Shown here in pieces: positions 34,219 to 42,245 of a stretch of 64,000 nucleotides of DNA (positions within the stretch are counted from its first letter, which is position 1; each line of letters starts with the position of its first letter). Source of the stretch: an uncultured Mobilibacterium sp. (GTDB taxonomy: Bacteria > Bacillota > Clostridia > Peptostreptococcales > Anaerovoracaceae); contig CAMYCF010000006.1 in the NCBI GenBank assembly GCA_947254375.1, positions 1 to 64,000 of the forward strand. Reading direction: 5' to 3'. The position numbers were made by a program, and so were the translations under genes. The notes beneath the pieces were generated by a model. That model did no database searches. It worked only from the letters and a program-made list of their open reading frames with translations, and was not told the origin of the DNA.

Positions 34219-34305
34219 ATGACAACGCTGCAGATGATCCTGGGCGGCCTGACCCTTTTGATCGGCATGTACGCCATGATCAAATTCGTGAACAACAAGA
34301 AATAG
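34219..34305 (+). CDS. 28-residue membrane micro-protein
   Basis: ATG 34219 has a good ribosome site (CGAAAGGAAC) 26 bases after fbp. The 28 codons give one hydrophobic helix (MILGGLTLLIGMYAMIKFV) and end with Asn-Asn-Lys-Lys. No family recognised; reality rests on the ribosome site and helix only. Confidence 0.45.
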   Translation: MTTLQMILGGLTLLIGMYAMIKFVNNKK

Positions 34306-34338
34306 AACTTTTTATCATCGGTCGGGAGGTGCGTTGAT

Positions 34339-35436
34339 ATGCTTAAGGTACGCGAGACCCTGCTTGATCTCACAAAAGATGTATATGCAAAGGATGACCT
34401 CGAAACGGGCGACATGCTCGACTGCACTTTCGGGTGCAACCCGTACGGTTGCCCGCAGGAAGTTACGGAAGAGGCCGCCGACGTTGATGCGGGATCGATA
34501 TCCGAATATCCGCACAGCCAGGTCGCATATGACGCGCTCTCCGAGTATTGGCGCGACTTCTGTTTCCTCGAAAAAGAGAACATCGTCCTCTGCGAAGGGA
34601 GCATATCCGGGATCAATATGATCAACCAGGTTCTGGCCTGCAAAGACGCGAAGTGCCTCGGGATATCGCCGCAGTTCTCGGATTTTGTCGTCAACGCGGA
34701 GATAAACGGCATTGAGTACACAGCGCTCGTCCTCGACGAAAAGGACGGCTACAGGTTCGACATAGAGAAGTTCATGCCGCTCATCAAAGACGACATAACG
34801 ATGATCTATATCGATAACCCGAACAACCCGACGGGCCAGACGATCTCCGTCTACGATCTCCACAGGATAATACGGTACGCGAACGAGAAGGACATCGTCG
34901 TCGTCATAGACGAAGCGTACGGCGACTTCATCGCGAAACACGAGTCGGCGGTGCAGTTCCTCGAAAGGTATAGGAACCTCATCGTCCTCCGCACCATGTC
35001 GAAGGGCTTCGGAATGGCCGGCGTCAGGGCGGGATACATCCTGAGCGACAGGCCTCTGGCGAGGTTCTTCACGATCATCAACAATCCTTACACGGTGGGC
35101 GAGATGTCGAGGCATATGATAGCCGCGGCGTTAAAACACAAGGACAAGGTCGATGAGGACATCGAGAAATTCATAAAAGCGAACAAGCTCATAGAAAAGG
35201 AACTCGCTCACCGGGTAAAAATCGCCGAGCACGACTGCAGGATCCCTATTTTCACCGCCTACGTCGAAGATGAAAGCGTCGACCTGGTAGAAGAGCTAAT
35301 GGATCACGGTGTTATCGCCGTGTCCGGAGCATCGTTCAGGGATCTCGGTAAAAACGCCGCGAGGATAAGGCTCCCTAAAGAGGAGGACACGGGCAGGCTT
35401 CTCGAGGCTCTGAAGGCGATAGACGACGCAGAATAA
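34339..35436 (+). CDS. Class I/II aminotransferase, histidinol-phosphate aminotransferase-like
   Basis: The 365-residue PLP enzyme has IDNPNNPTGQT (substrate/cofactor Asn), VIDEAYGDF (Asp that contacts the pyridine nitrogen) and RTMSKGFGMAGVRAG with the Schiff-base Lys. The C-terminal Arg of ARIRLPKEED should bind the substrate carboxylate. The fold is closest to HisC and cobalamin-type CobD aminotransferases. No his or cob genes are nearby, so the true substrate is open. ATG 34339 follows TCGGGAGGTG; a terminator follows at 35505. Confidence 0.85.
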   Translation: MLKVRETLLDLTKDVYAKDDLETGDMLDCTFGCNPYGCPQEVTEEAADVDAGSISEYPHSQVAYDALSEYWRDFCFLEKENIVLCEGSISGINMINQVLACKDAKCLGISPQFSDFVVNAEINGIEYTALVLDEKDGYRFDIEKFMPLIKDDITMIYIDNPNNPTGQTISVYDLHRIIRYANEKDIVVVIDEAYGDFIAKHESAVQFLERYRNLIVLRTMSKGFGMAGVRAGYILSDRPLARFFTIINNPYTVGEMSRHMIAAALKHKDKVDEDIEKFIKANKLIEKELAHRVKIAEHDCRIPIFTAYVEDESVDLVEELMDHGVIAVSGASFRDLGKNAARIRLPKEEDTGRLLEALKAIDDAE

Positions 35437-35504
35437 TATATCCCGGTGCCTGCGGGAGAAGTAAAATACCGCAGTGCCCGCAAAACAAATAACGGATAAA
35501 CGAA

Positions 35505-35539
35505 ACGGGACGCGCCATTGCGGCACGCCCCGTATTTTT
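35505..35539 (+). terminator. Intrinsic terminator after the aminotransferase
   Basis: ACGGG (35505-35509) pairs with CCCGT (35529-35533), with further pairing inside (GCG/CGC), followed by ATTTTTG. Confidence 0.6.
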
Positions 35540-35616
35540 GTTATTTCATGATATGCTGATTTTACTAAATGCTTCTGCCCGAGCGTGATACGCGCTCACC
35601 CGAACGTGATGCGTTT

Positions 35617-36498
35617 TTACCCGAGCGCCGGCTCGGTGTCTTTTGCGGAAGCGCCTTCAAGAAAAGGTTTTATCGCCGCCGCATCCTTATATCCCATTTC
35701 GTACAACTCGTTCAGCTGACCTTCGTCGCGGGAAAAAGTTTTCATGGTCTCGATGTCGGAAGGGGCCACGATCAGGAGCGATCCTTCCTTCTCAAGCTCC
35801 AGGCAGCGCGCGAGCTGTCTGTTGTAAAGCTCGGTACGGTCTTTTATCGCCTTCGATATCACCGGATATTTGAAGCGCAGGGCCCGCGCCGGTATGCGGT
35901 CTTTAGGGGACCGGAAAAAGTCCTTCGGCCTCGTGAGTATGAGCACGACCCTGTCGCAGCCCGCATCGAACGCTTTCTGCACCGGTATCGGATCTGACAG
36001 CGCGCCGTCGTAAAACTCTTTTCCCTTCCACCTGTACGCTTTCGCCGCCATAGGAACGCACGAGCTGCACTTCAGAGCGCCGTAGTCGTCATGCGCCATG
36101 TCGCGCAGGTCGTAATAAACGGGTTTTCCCGTATCGGCATCGGTCGTCACGATCTTCATCGTCTTGCCCGAAGCGAGCATGTGACTGTAGTCCAGCGGGT
36201 TTTCGCCGCCGCGTTTCGAAAGGGTACCGTATATATAATCCAGATTCAGGTAATTGCCCGTCTTCAGAAAATTATGAAAGCTCATATATTCTTTTCTTTC
36301 GGCATATTCCGTATAAAACGTGTAATTCCTTCCTCTTTGTCCGCTCACATAAGAAGCGATATTGGCGCTTCCCGAAGAAACTCCTATCGCATAATCAAAA
36401 TCTATCGATTCGTCGAGGCACCTGTCGAAGATCCCCGCCCCGTAGATACCTCTCATTCCGCCGCCTACATCAACTACTCCGATCATAGTCATCCACAT
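35617..36498 (-). CDS. Patatin-like phospholipase
   Basis: The protein (293 residues from ATG 36498) has the patatin catalytic dyad: the oxyanion loop DVGGGMRGIYGAG, the nucleophile Ser in Gly-Val-Ser-Ser-Gly (AIGVSSGSANIAS) and the Asp in FYDGALSDPIPV. It resembles the YlbK/RssA-type cytosolic lipid acyl hydrolases. The natural substrate is unknown. Start choice is uncertain: ATG codons at 36498, 36492 and 36486 all lack good spacing, and the AGGAGG lies directly before a TTG at 36525. It is divergent from the GntR-ABC operon. Confidence 0.85.
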   Translation of the reverse strand: MWMTMIGVVDVGGGMRGIYGAGIFDRCLDESIDFDYAIGVSSGSANIASYVSGQRGRNYTFYTEYAERKEYMSFHNFLKTGNYLNLDYIYGTLSKRGGENPLDYSHMLASGKTMKIVTTDADTGKPVYYDLRDMAHDDYGALKCSSCVPMAAKAYRWKGKEFYDGALSDPIPVQKAFDAGCDRVVLILTRPKDFFRSPKDRIPARALRFKYPVISKAIKDRTELYNRQLARCLELEKEGSLLIVAPSDIETMKTFSRDEGQLNELYEMGYKDAAAIKPFLEGASAKDTEPALG

Positions 36499-36657
36499 AT
36501 GTACGCAGTAAAGACTGTGTAGCAACCTCCTGTTTTTGTTTTTTTAGTTTTGCGCAACTTTTGCGCGCTCACTCATTTTAGCACAATAAAGAAGTCCTGT
36601 CGAACGGGTAGGAAAATCTCTTTTATAAAAAACGCTATAAAACTTTTGTAAAAACCG

Positions 36658-36702
36658 TTGACAAGGCGGCACAACGGTGTGTTATATAAATAGTACACTA
36701 TT
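36658..36702 (+). promoter_or_regulatory. Promoter and palindromic operator of the GntR-ABC operon
   Basis: TTGACA (36658-36663) is followed after 18 bases by TTATAT (36682-36687). Directly behind it lies the palindrome AATAGT-AC-ACTATT (36689-36702), placed over the likely transcription start. This is the expected place for an autorepressor site, and the first gene encodes a GntR/YtrA-type repressor. Confidence 0.7.
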
Positions 36703-36765
36703 ACAATAAAAATTGCGGATAAAAGTCGCGCGCACTGCGGTGGCGTGCGGCGGGAAGGAGAGGTC

Positions 36766-37122
36766 ATGGATTACGATCCGAATAAACCGGTCTATCTTCA
36801 GGTCGTTCGCGACATACAGCGAAAACTGATAACCGGCAAGATGCCTCCCGGGGAAAAGCTGCCGGCGGTCAGGGAGACGGCCGTCGCATACACCATAAAT
36901 CCCAACACGGCGGCCAGGGTATACAGGGAACTCGAGTCGTCAGGCCTTTGTTTTACGAGAAGGGGCATCGGGACTTTTATAACGGAGGACCACGAGACGA
37001 TAAAAAGGCTCAGACACGAGCTCGCCGTGGACTCGGTGGAAACTTTTCTTGCGGAGATGAAAAGCATGGGATTTTTGCCGGAAGAGACGCTCAGATTGCT
37101 GAAGGAAAGGGGAGTAAAATAA
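36766..37122 (+). CDS. GntR-family (YtrA-type) transcriptional regulator
   Basis: The 118-residue protein has a winged-helix domain (residues 8-75: PVYLQVVRDIQRKLITGKM, LPAVRETAVAYTINPNTAARVYREL as pattern only in part) with a short C-terminal helical dimerisation tail, the shape of the YtrA subfamily. YtrA regulators typically repress the ABC transporter operon they belong to, often induced by cell-wall antibiotics. ABC genes follow directly (ATG at 37123, one base after its stop). Start at 36766 has AAGGAGAGG upstream. Confidence 0.9.
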   Translation: MDYDPNKPVYLQVVRDIQRKLITGKMPPGEKLPAVRETAVAYTINPNTAARVYRELESSGLCFTRRGIGTFITEDHETIKRLRHELAVDSVETFLAEMKSMGFLPEETLRLLKERGVK

Positions 37123-37899
37123 ATGCTTGAATGCAGTGAGATAACGAAGAAATACGGGAGAAAGACGGTCGTCGACGCTTTCTCGGCAAAATTTGAGCCG
37201 GGGAAAGTATACGCCGTGCTCGGACCGAACGGCAGCGGTAAAACGACGCTCATGAAAATGATAGAGGGACTTGTCGTGCCGAACAAGGGAAGCATCACAT
37301 TCGACGGTCACGACGCGGGGTACGCCGACAGGGCGGCGATAGCGTACATGCCTACGGAAGCGTATTTTTACGGATATATGACACCGGAGACCGCGGGGCG
37401 CTTTTATGCCGATTTTTACGAGGATTTCAGCGTGCTCGATTACGAAAACAGGCTGAAGAAAATGGGGATCGAGCCTTACGCCAAGATTAGGACGCTGTCG
37501 TCGGGACAGGCGGCGAAAATGAAGATCGCACTCACGCTTTCGCGAAAGGCGAAGGTGTACATGCTCGACGAGCCGCTCAACGGGATCGACCTAATATCGC
37601 GCGACGAGATAATCAGGGAGATCATTGCGGCCTCCGATGATGACACCGTGATGATCATATCCACCCACATAATAGAGGAGATCGAGGGCATCATCGATCA
37701 TGTCATTTTCCTCAAAGACGGGAAGAAGGCAGATGAAGGGAATGTAGAAGAGAACCGCTCGAAGACGGGAAAATCGATAACCGCGATGTACAGGGAGATC
37801 TACGGCGTTAGGGGAGAGAGCGAACCCGAGGCCTCAAACGAAGCGGCAGAGCCGGAAGAAACGGAAGAACCCGAAGAGGAAGGAGGCGAGGTCAAATGA
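37123..37899 (+). CDS. ABC transporter ATP-binding protein
   Basis: The 258-residue ATPase has Walker A GPNGSGKTTLM (about residues 35-45), the signature LSSGQAAKMK, Walker B VYMLDEPLNGID and the switch His in ISTHIIEEIEG. The C-terminus adds an acidic tail of about 30 residues rich in Glu. It pairs with the membrane protein that starts four bases inside its end. In YtrA-type operons such exporters respond to antibiotics or envelope stress; the substrate is not determinable. Confidence 0.93.
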   Translation: MLECSEITKKYGRKTVVDAFSAKFEPGKVYAVLGPNGSGKTTLMKMIEGLVVPNKGSITFDGHDAGYADRAAIAYMPTEAYFYGYMTPETAGRFYADFYEDFSVLDYENRLKKMGIEPYAKIRTLSSGQAAKMKIALTLSRKAKVYMLDEPLNGIDLISRDEIIREIIAASDDDTVMIISTHIIEEIEGIIDHVIFLKDGKKADEGNVEENRSKTGKSITAMYREIYGVRGESEPEASNEAAEPEETEEPEEEGGEVK

Positions 37900-38738
37900 A
37901 GACTCTTATGAAATATGAAACAAGGAGGAACCGGACCTCCAACATAGTATTGCTCGTTATGGCGATAATTTCGCAGGTCGTATTCTTCTGGGGAGCGGCG
38001 TTTCTGGGCAAAGGCGCCGAAGGCGTAAAAACATCCGTGGGAACAAACGGGATCGATTTCGAGCTCGGCGACATGACCACGCCCGGCGGAATAATGATGA
38101 TAGTCGGAGTATCGGTATTTACCTTGGTCGCGATGATCGCGCTTGTGACTATAGCGATAGAAACGATAAACATGTATCACGAGGACCTCACGAGGAAAAG
38201 CGGTTATATGATCTTCATGACGCCGCGTTCGAACAGGCAGATACTGGGAAGCAAAGTTTGCGTCTTCCTTCTGAGATACGTCGTGACGATAGTGCTGTTC
38301 ATCGTACTGATGTGCATAGATTCGTCGGCGCTCCTGAACATATTAGGGAACGGAGGCTCGGGATCCGGCGGGACATTCTTTGAACAGTTCACACAGATGT
38401 TCAAAGAGGCTCCGCTTGAATTCATAACCACTGTACTCGCCGTGTCGTCATATCTCTTCCTCGGAGTCGTGCTGGCGTATTTTGCAGTCACTCTCGTGGA
38501 CATAACGTTGCAAAGGCTTAAATCGGGGAAGCTTCTGATCGCGCTTATTTTGTTCTTCGCGCTCGGAGCGTTGATGATGAAAATCGGGTCCGCGCTTTCG
38601 GGAGTCATATTGGGAGCGCTGCCTTCAAAATACGCCGATTCCGCATTCCACGGCCTTATGTTCGTGATATCGGTCGCGGTCGCGGTGCTCGTATATTTCG
38701 GAACGGTAAAACTGCTCGACAGAAAGCTCGCTTTATAA
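37896..38738 (+). CDS. ABC transporter permease
   Basis: The 280-residue protein has about six membrane helices, including an N-terminal one after a short basic stretch (MKTLMKYETRRNRTSN) and a last one near residue 255. It matches the ABC-2-type membrane partner of YtrA-regulated ATPases. The start overlaps the ATPase stop (ATGA), so translation is coupled. A bidirectional terminator shared with the tRNA-Arg gene follows. Confidence 0.85.
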   Translation: MKTLMKYETRRNRTSNIVLLVMAIISQVVFFWGAAFLGKGAEGVKTSVGTNGIDFELGDMTTPGGIMMIVGVSVFTLVAMIALVTIAIETINMYHEDLTRKSGYMIFMTPRSNRQILGSKVCVFLLRYVVTIVLFIVLMCIDSSALLNILGNGGSGSGGTFFEQFTQMFKEAPLEFITTVLAVSSYLFLGVVLAYFAVTLVDITLQRLKSGKLLIALILFFALGALMMKIGSALSGVILGALPSKYADSAFHGLMFVISVAVAVLVYFGTVKLLDRKLAL

Positions 38739-38823
38739 AAAGCAGATATGCCGTAAAAAGAAGGAAAGCCGGCAGTCCGGTCCGAACGACGACGATACGA
38801 TATCCAAAACATGTAATAAAAAA

Positions 38824-38858
38824 GAGCAAGGGATGTGAACTTCACTCCCTTGCTTTTT
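38824..38858. terminator. Bidirectional terminator between the ABC operon and tRNA-Arg
   Basis: GCAAGGGA (38826-38833) pairs with TCCCTTGC (38846-38853), with an inner GTGAA/TTCAC stem. It has TTTTT on the + side and an A run before it, which gives Ts on the minus strand. Confidence 0.85.
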
Positions 38859-38861
38859 ACT

Positions 38862-38937
38862 TGGCGCGCCTGCAGGGATTCGAACCCCGAACCTCCGCAT
38901 TCGTAGTGCGTGACTCTATCCGTTGAGCTACAGGCGC
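38862..38937 (-). tRNA. tRNA-Arg (anticodon ACG), CCA encoded
   Basis: The minus strand folds as a cloverleaf of 76 bases. The acceptor GCGCCTG pairs with CAGGCGC, the D arm is GCTCAACGGATAGAGT, the anticodon loop is CTACGAA with anticodon ACG, the T arm contains GGTTCGAATCC and the gene ends with an encoded CCA. Arg-ACG reads CGN codons after A-to-I editing. Confidence 0.95.
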
Positions 38938-38999
38938 AAACATCGCCCGCATATTTTACAATAGAGAAGGGAAAATGTCAAACTTATAAAGAAAACCTA

Positions 39000-39028
39000 T
39001 TGACAGGCCGTGATAAAATTGTTATATT
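39000..39028 (+). promoter_or_regulatory. Strong promoter of the candidate small RNA
   Basis: A perfect TTGACA (39000-39005), exactly 17 bases, TATATT (39023-39028). No protein gene follows on this strand. Confidence 0.75.
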
Positions 39029-39034
39029 ATTGAC

Positions 39035-39146
39035 GAAACAAGAGCAAAATGTTCCATTTATGCATTGGCCGTATTGTTCTTTTATGTATAGTACCAACTT
39101 TCGGCTTAACAGAGTCCGTGATACCGCACGGGCTCTGTTTTTTTAT
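39035..39146 (+). ncRNA. Candidate orphan small RNA, about 110 nt
   Basis: It starts about seven bases after the -10 of a near-consensus promoter and ends at a strong terminator. The terminator is ACAGAGTCCGTG (39109-39120) pairing with CACGGGCTCTGT (39127-39138) with one G-T pair, then eight Ts. No ribosome site precedes the only ATG (39048), and that frame runs through the terminator, so a peptide is unlikely. I do not recognise a known family (not tmRNA, 6S or SRP RNA). It lies next to the prd locus, so a role there is possible but not shown. Confidence 0.5.
39109..39146 (+). terminator. Terminator of the candidate small RNA
   Basis: A twelve-pair stem with one G-T pair, six-base loop, then eight Ts. 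No + strand gene precedes it between tRNA-Arg and this point. Confidence 0.85.
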
Positions 39147-39272
39147 CGGAAGGGGCAGGACCCTTTTATCCCCGTCATGAAATTTTTTATCTGGATATCG
39201 GTACCGCCGGCGAATAAAAAAGTGACGACCCGAAGGCCGCCACCTTGATTTTTAACGAATTTTGACCGTCGT

Positions 39273-40304
39273 TTATGCAGGTACTTCGAATCCGTATTTG
39301 AGAGGATCGTCTCCGTCGATGATATAAGTAGCATATCCGCAGAGATAAGCAGCACCTCTTACCGTAGGGATAACTGCGTCGAAATCGCCGACCTTAGTTT
39401 CGCCTACCAGTTTGCCGTAGAATCTGGATCCGATAAAGCTTTCATATACGAATTCCTTACCGATCTCGAGCTCGCCGCGAGCGTGGAGCAGGGACATCTT
39501 AGCGGATGTACCGGTTCCGCATGGCGATCTGTCAGCCATTCTGTTTCCGAAGATTACAACGTTTCTGAGGTCGCATCCAGGAGTGTCCGTCGTGCAGTAG
39601 CACTCTGCGAGGTCGACTGTAGTGATGTCGAGTTCAGGGTGCTGGATCTCGTTCTTCTCGTTAGCTTCGTCGATGAGCCACATACCGAAGTCGGTGATCT
39701 CTTTTACGTTCTCAGGAACTACCTTGAGGCCGAGGTATTTCTCAACATCAACGATAGCGAAGAAAGATCCGCCGAATGCGATATCATAAACTACCTTTTT
39801 GCCCTTGTAAGTAGCCTCGATGTTTTCTTTGTAGAGGAAGCCCGGAACGTTCTGGAGAGTAACGCCTGTTACCTTTCCGTCTTTAACGTCAGCCTTAACC
39901 CTGATGATACCTGCAGGAGCTTCGAGAACGATCTCTGTTACAGGCTCTTTCGCTTCTACGAGACCTGCTTCGATAAGGGCAGTCGTAGTACCGATAGTGC
40001 CGTGTCCGCACATGTTGAGATATCCGCCCGTGTCGAGGAAGATAACTCCGAAATCAGCTTCAGGGTTTACAGGTTCGCAAACGATGGAGCCGAACATGTC
40101 GTGGTGACCGCGTGGCTCGAACATGAGAGCTCTTCTCAGGTCGTCCTCGTATTTCTCGAGATACTGTCTTCTCTCGATCATGGTCTTTCCTTCCATGTGA
40201 GGCGGATCGATGATAACTCTTGTAAATTCGCCGACAGTGTGTGTATCAATGGCTCTTACATGAGTTTCATAGTTGTCAAATTTAATTTTAGGTTCAAGGT
40301 TCAT
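39273..40304 (-). CDS. prdF: Proline racemase PrdF
   Basis: The 343-residue cytosolic enzyme interconverts L- and D-proline without a cofactor, feeding D-proline to the reductase. Both catalytic cysteines are present: Cys99 in NMCGHGTIGTT and Cys262 in DRSPCGTGTSA. That pair distinguishes racemase/epimerase from the related dehydratases that have Thr or Ser in the second place. Position beside prdC-prdA and family knowledge favour proline over 4-hydroxyproline. It has its own divergent promoter, a ribosome site AAGGAGG and no overlap with neighbours. Proline codons here are mostly CCT, like the other prd genes. Confidence 0.95.
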   Translation of the reverse strand: MNLEPKIKFDNYETHVRAIDTHTVGEFTRVIIDPPHMEGKTMIERRQYLEKYEDDLRRALMFEPRGHHDMFGSIVCEPVNPEADFGVIFLDTGGYLNMCGHGTIGTTTALIEAGLVEAKEPVTEIVLEAPAGIIRVKADVKDGKVTGVTLQNVPGFLYKENIEATYKGKKVVYDIAFGGSFFAIVDVEKYLGLKVVPENVKEITDFGMWLIDEANEKNEIQHPELDITTVDLAECYCTTDTPGCDLRNVVIFGNRMADRSPCGTGTSAKMSLLHARGELEIGKEFVYESFIGSRFYGKLVGETKVGDFDAVIPTVRGAAYLCGYATYIIDGDDPLKYGFEVPA

Positions 40305-40330
40305 GCTTTTTTACCTCCTTAAATAATTGC

Positions 40331-40347
40331 TATACGTAATTCGTATA
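40331..40347. promoter_or_regulatory. Palindrome in the prdF leader
   Basis: TATACG, TAATT, CGTATA is a perfect six-pair inverted repeat starting about six bases after the expected prdF transcription start. It may be an operator or a 5' stabilising hairpin. Confidence 0.45.
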
Positions 40348-40359
40348 TTAACTATCATC

Positions 40360-40388
40360 ACTATATCCCAGTCAAAAGTCAAAGTCAA
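40360..40388 (-). promoter_or_regulatory. prdF promoter
   Basis: On the minus strand TTGACT (40388-40383), 17 bases, TATAGT (40365-40360). The -35 and spacer contain three copies of TTGACT at seven- and six-base intervals, which may be regulator half-sites. Confidence 0.7.
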
Positions 40389-40668
40389 CAAATATTTAAC
40401 AAGTGAAAAGGGGGTAAAAGGCTCTCGTTCGGTAAAATGCCGTTGCAGACGATTTTTATAAAATATGAATGTTCCTCGGGGGTCGATAAAAAGTGAAAAC
40501 GGACCGGGCGTATATATATATACTAATGTAGAAATTTTTACAAATTCACAATGCCGACGTCCCCGCGCCGTTACACACCGTAAAAAGCAGCAGGGAAAGC
40601 CTTATAATTACTCATTTTTACCGTCTTTAGCAATATAGAATAATCAAATGACAAAAGCCGGAATATTG

Positions 40669-40697
40669 TTGAAATGAATAAATAGATGTGATATTCT
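40669..40697 (+). promoter_or_regulatory. Candidate prdC promoter
   Basis: TTGAAA (40669-40674), 17 bases, TATTCT (40692-40697), 94 bases before the prdC start. Confidence 0.5.
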
Positions 40698-40790
40698 TAA
40701 CACAGGATGAGTACGTGCGTGCTTTTATTTCGTGCGGGCATCCTTCACGAAAAATTATTACGTAATTTTTACATAAGGAGACACTGTGTA

Positions 40791-42140
40791 ATGGAAAACC
40801 TGCAAATCTTGTTAAGACAGCATGTTGGCAAGCCATGTGCACCTGTCGTAAAGGTCGGAGACAAAGTAAAAAAAGGAACTTTGATCGCTGAACCTACAGG
40901 TCTGGGAGCCAACATCTTCTCGAGTGCCTACGGTGTAGTCGAGGAAGTCACTGATGAAATGATCGTTATCAAGCCTGACGAAAAACAGAAGGATGATTAC
41001 GTAAAGATCCCTAAGGGAACGCCGCTTGAAATGGTAAAGGCTGCGGGAGTAGTCGGGATGGGCGGAGCCGGATTCCCTACGGGCATCAAGATCGATGCTC
41101 ACTTCGAAGACGGAGGATATGTGCTCATCAACGCTTCGGAATGTGAACCGGGCCTGAGACACAACATCGTTCAGTTAGAGGAAGAACCTGAGAAGGTAAT
41201 CAAGGGCGTTAAATACGTCATGGAGATCTCCGGCGCCGACAAGGCCATATTCGCGATCAAGAAGAAAAACCGCAAAGCGGTCGAAATTTTGGACGATCTT
41301 CTTAAAGACGAGCCGAACATTTCCCGCCATCTCCTCCCTGACATCTACCCTATGGGCGAAGAACGTGCCGTAGTAAGAGAATGTCTTGGGATCGAGCTCG
41401 AACCTGACAAACTGCCTTTGGCTGCGAAGTCGATCGTTATCAACAGCGAAACGTGCTCGAGAGTTGCGGAAGCTATAGATGAAAGAAAGCCTTCGTTCCT
41501 CAAACACCTGACGGTAAGGGGAATGATCAAAGGCGGAAATCAGGAACACGTATTCATGGACGTTCCTGTAGGAACGAGTGTAAGATCTCTCATAGAGAGA
41601 GCCGGCGGTATCGACGGCGAATACGGCGAGATCATCATGGGCGGAGCATTCACGGGCAAAGCTACGACGCTCGATTCCCCTATAACGAAGACTACGGGAG
41701 CGATCCTCGTAACTGCACCTTTCATGGATCTGCATAAAGCAAAGACAGGTATCCTCGTCTGCGCATGCGGAGGAAACCTCGAGAGGATGCAGGATATCGC
41801 AGCGAAGTATAACGCCGATGTAGCTTCGATCTGCTACTGCAAGCAGGCTCAGGAACAGCCGAACGGAACGCGTAAGTGCGAACGTCCGGGAAACTGCCCG
41901 GGACAGGTAGCAAACAACCTTCAGTTCAAGAAGGACGGATGTAAGTTCGTTATCATGGGCAACTGCTCTGACTGCTCGAACACGGTAATGGCATCCGGCC
42001 CTAAGATGGGACTCAAGGTAATCCACATGACGGACCACGCTATGAGAGCAGTAGGACATCCGCTCTACAGAACTCTCAGAGTTTCGAAGCATGTGGATCA
42101 GGATCTCGACGTAGTAGATAACGTTGAGGACAACGAATAG
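40791..42140 (+). CDS. prdC: PrdC, electron-transfer protein of D-proline reductase (RnfC-like)
   Basis: The 449-residue protein resembles RnfC. The N-terminal part has a lipoyl-like hairpin (VKVGDKVKKGTLIAEPTG), then the flavin/NADH-binding GVVGMGGAGFPTGIK and a Glu-Cys-Glu-Pro-Gly segment. The C-terminal 120 residues are rich in cysteine (ILVCACGGN, ICYCKQ, KCERPGNCPGQ, GNCSDCS). In Stickland bacteria PrdC passes electrons from NADH to the proline reductase. Some relatives carry selenocysteine, but this one has no in-frame UGA. ATG 40791 is chosen over an upstream start because AAGGAG precedes it. It is the first gene of the main prd operon, and the selenium-free cluster has none of its own. 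Confidence 0.92.
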   Translation: MENLQILLRQHVGKPCAPVVKVGDKVKKGTLIAEPTGLGANIFSSAYGVVEEVTDEMIVIKPDEKQKDDYVKIPKGTPLEMVKAAGVVGMGGAGFPTGIKIDAHFEDGGYVLINASECEPGLRHNIVQLEEEPEKVIKGVKYVMEISGADKAIFAIKKKNRKAVEILDDLLKDEPNISRHLLPDIYPMGEERAVVRECLGIELEPDKLPLAAKSIVINSETCSRVAEAIDERKPSFLKHLTVRGMIKGGNQEHVFMDVPVGTSVRSLIERAGGIDGEYGEIIMGGAFTGKATTLDSPITKTTGAILVTAPFMDLHKAKTGILVCACGGNLERMQDIAAKYNADVASICYCKQAQEQPNGTRKCERPGNCPGQVANNLQFKKDGCKFVIMGNCSDCSNTVMASGPKMGLKVIHMTDHAMRAVGHPLYRTLRVSKHVDQDLDVVDNVEDNE

Positions 42141-42245
42141 TCACGGTATTCTCCCGTTCGGGGAACCATTACCCCCGATATGGCAAACCGGCGGGCAAAT
42201 ATATCATTTGCGCAAGCAAAGAAAATTTTAAGGAGGAAGATCGAT

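Larger units (their letters stand above)
38938..39272. other. Gap between tRNA-Arg and prdF holding a promoter-terminator unit
   Basis: The 335-base gap contains no convincing protein gene. It holds a strong + strand promoter (39000-39028) and a strong terminator (39109-39146) with about 75 bases between, annotated separately as a candidate small RNA. The rest (39147-39272) shows only T-rich sequence and no clear terminator for prdF. Confidence 0.6.
40305..40790. other. Divergent control region between prdF and prdC
   Basis: The 486-base gap holds the prdF promoter (40388-40360, minus), a palindrome in the prdF leader (40331-40347) and a candidate prdC promoter (40669-40697). The rest is AT-rich, including an alternating TATATATATATACTA stretch near 40511. 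I looked for a sigma-54 element (TGGCAC with TTGC), because the C. difficile prd genes use one, and found none. No regulator gene of the PrdR type lies next to it. Confidence 0.55.

Noticed and set aside
32342..34225. A 627-codon open frame on the minus strand inside fbp, and a 474-codon one (30839-32263) inside murA
   Set aside because: They lie antisense to clearly identified genes, have no recognisable domains, are rich in Arg/Val/Asp as expected from reverse reading of the biased codons, and lack ribosome sites.
40305..40790. Sigma-54 promoter for prdC
   Set aside because: No TGGCAC-N5-TTGC element on either strand; a sigma-A-type candidate fits better.
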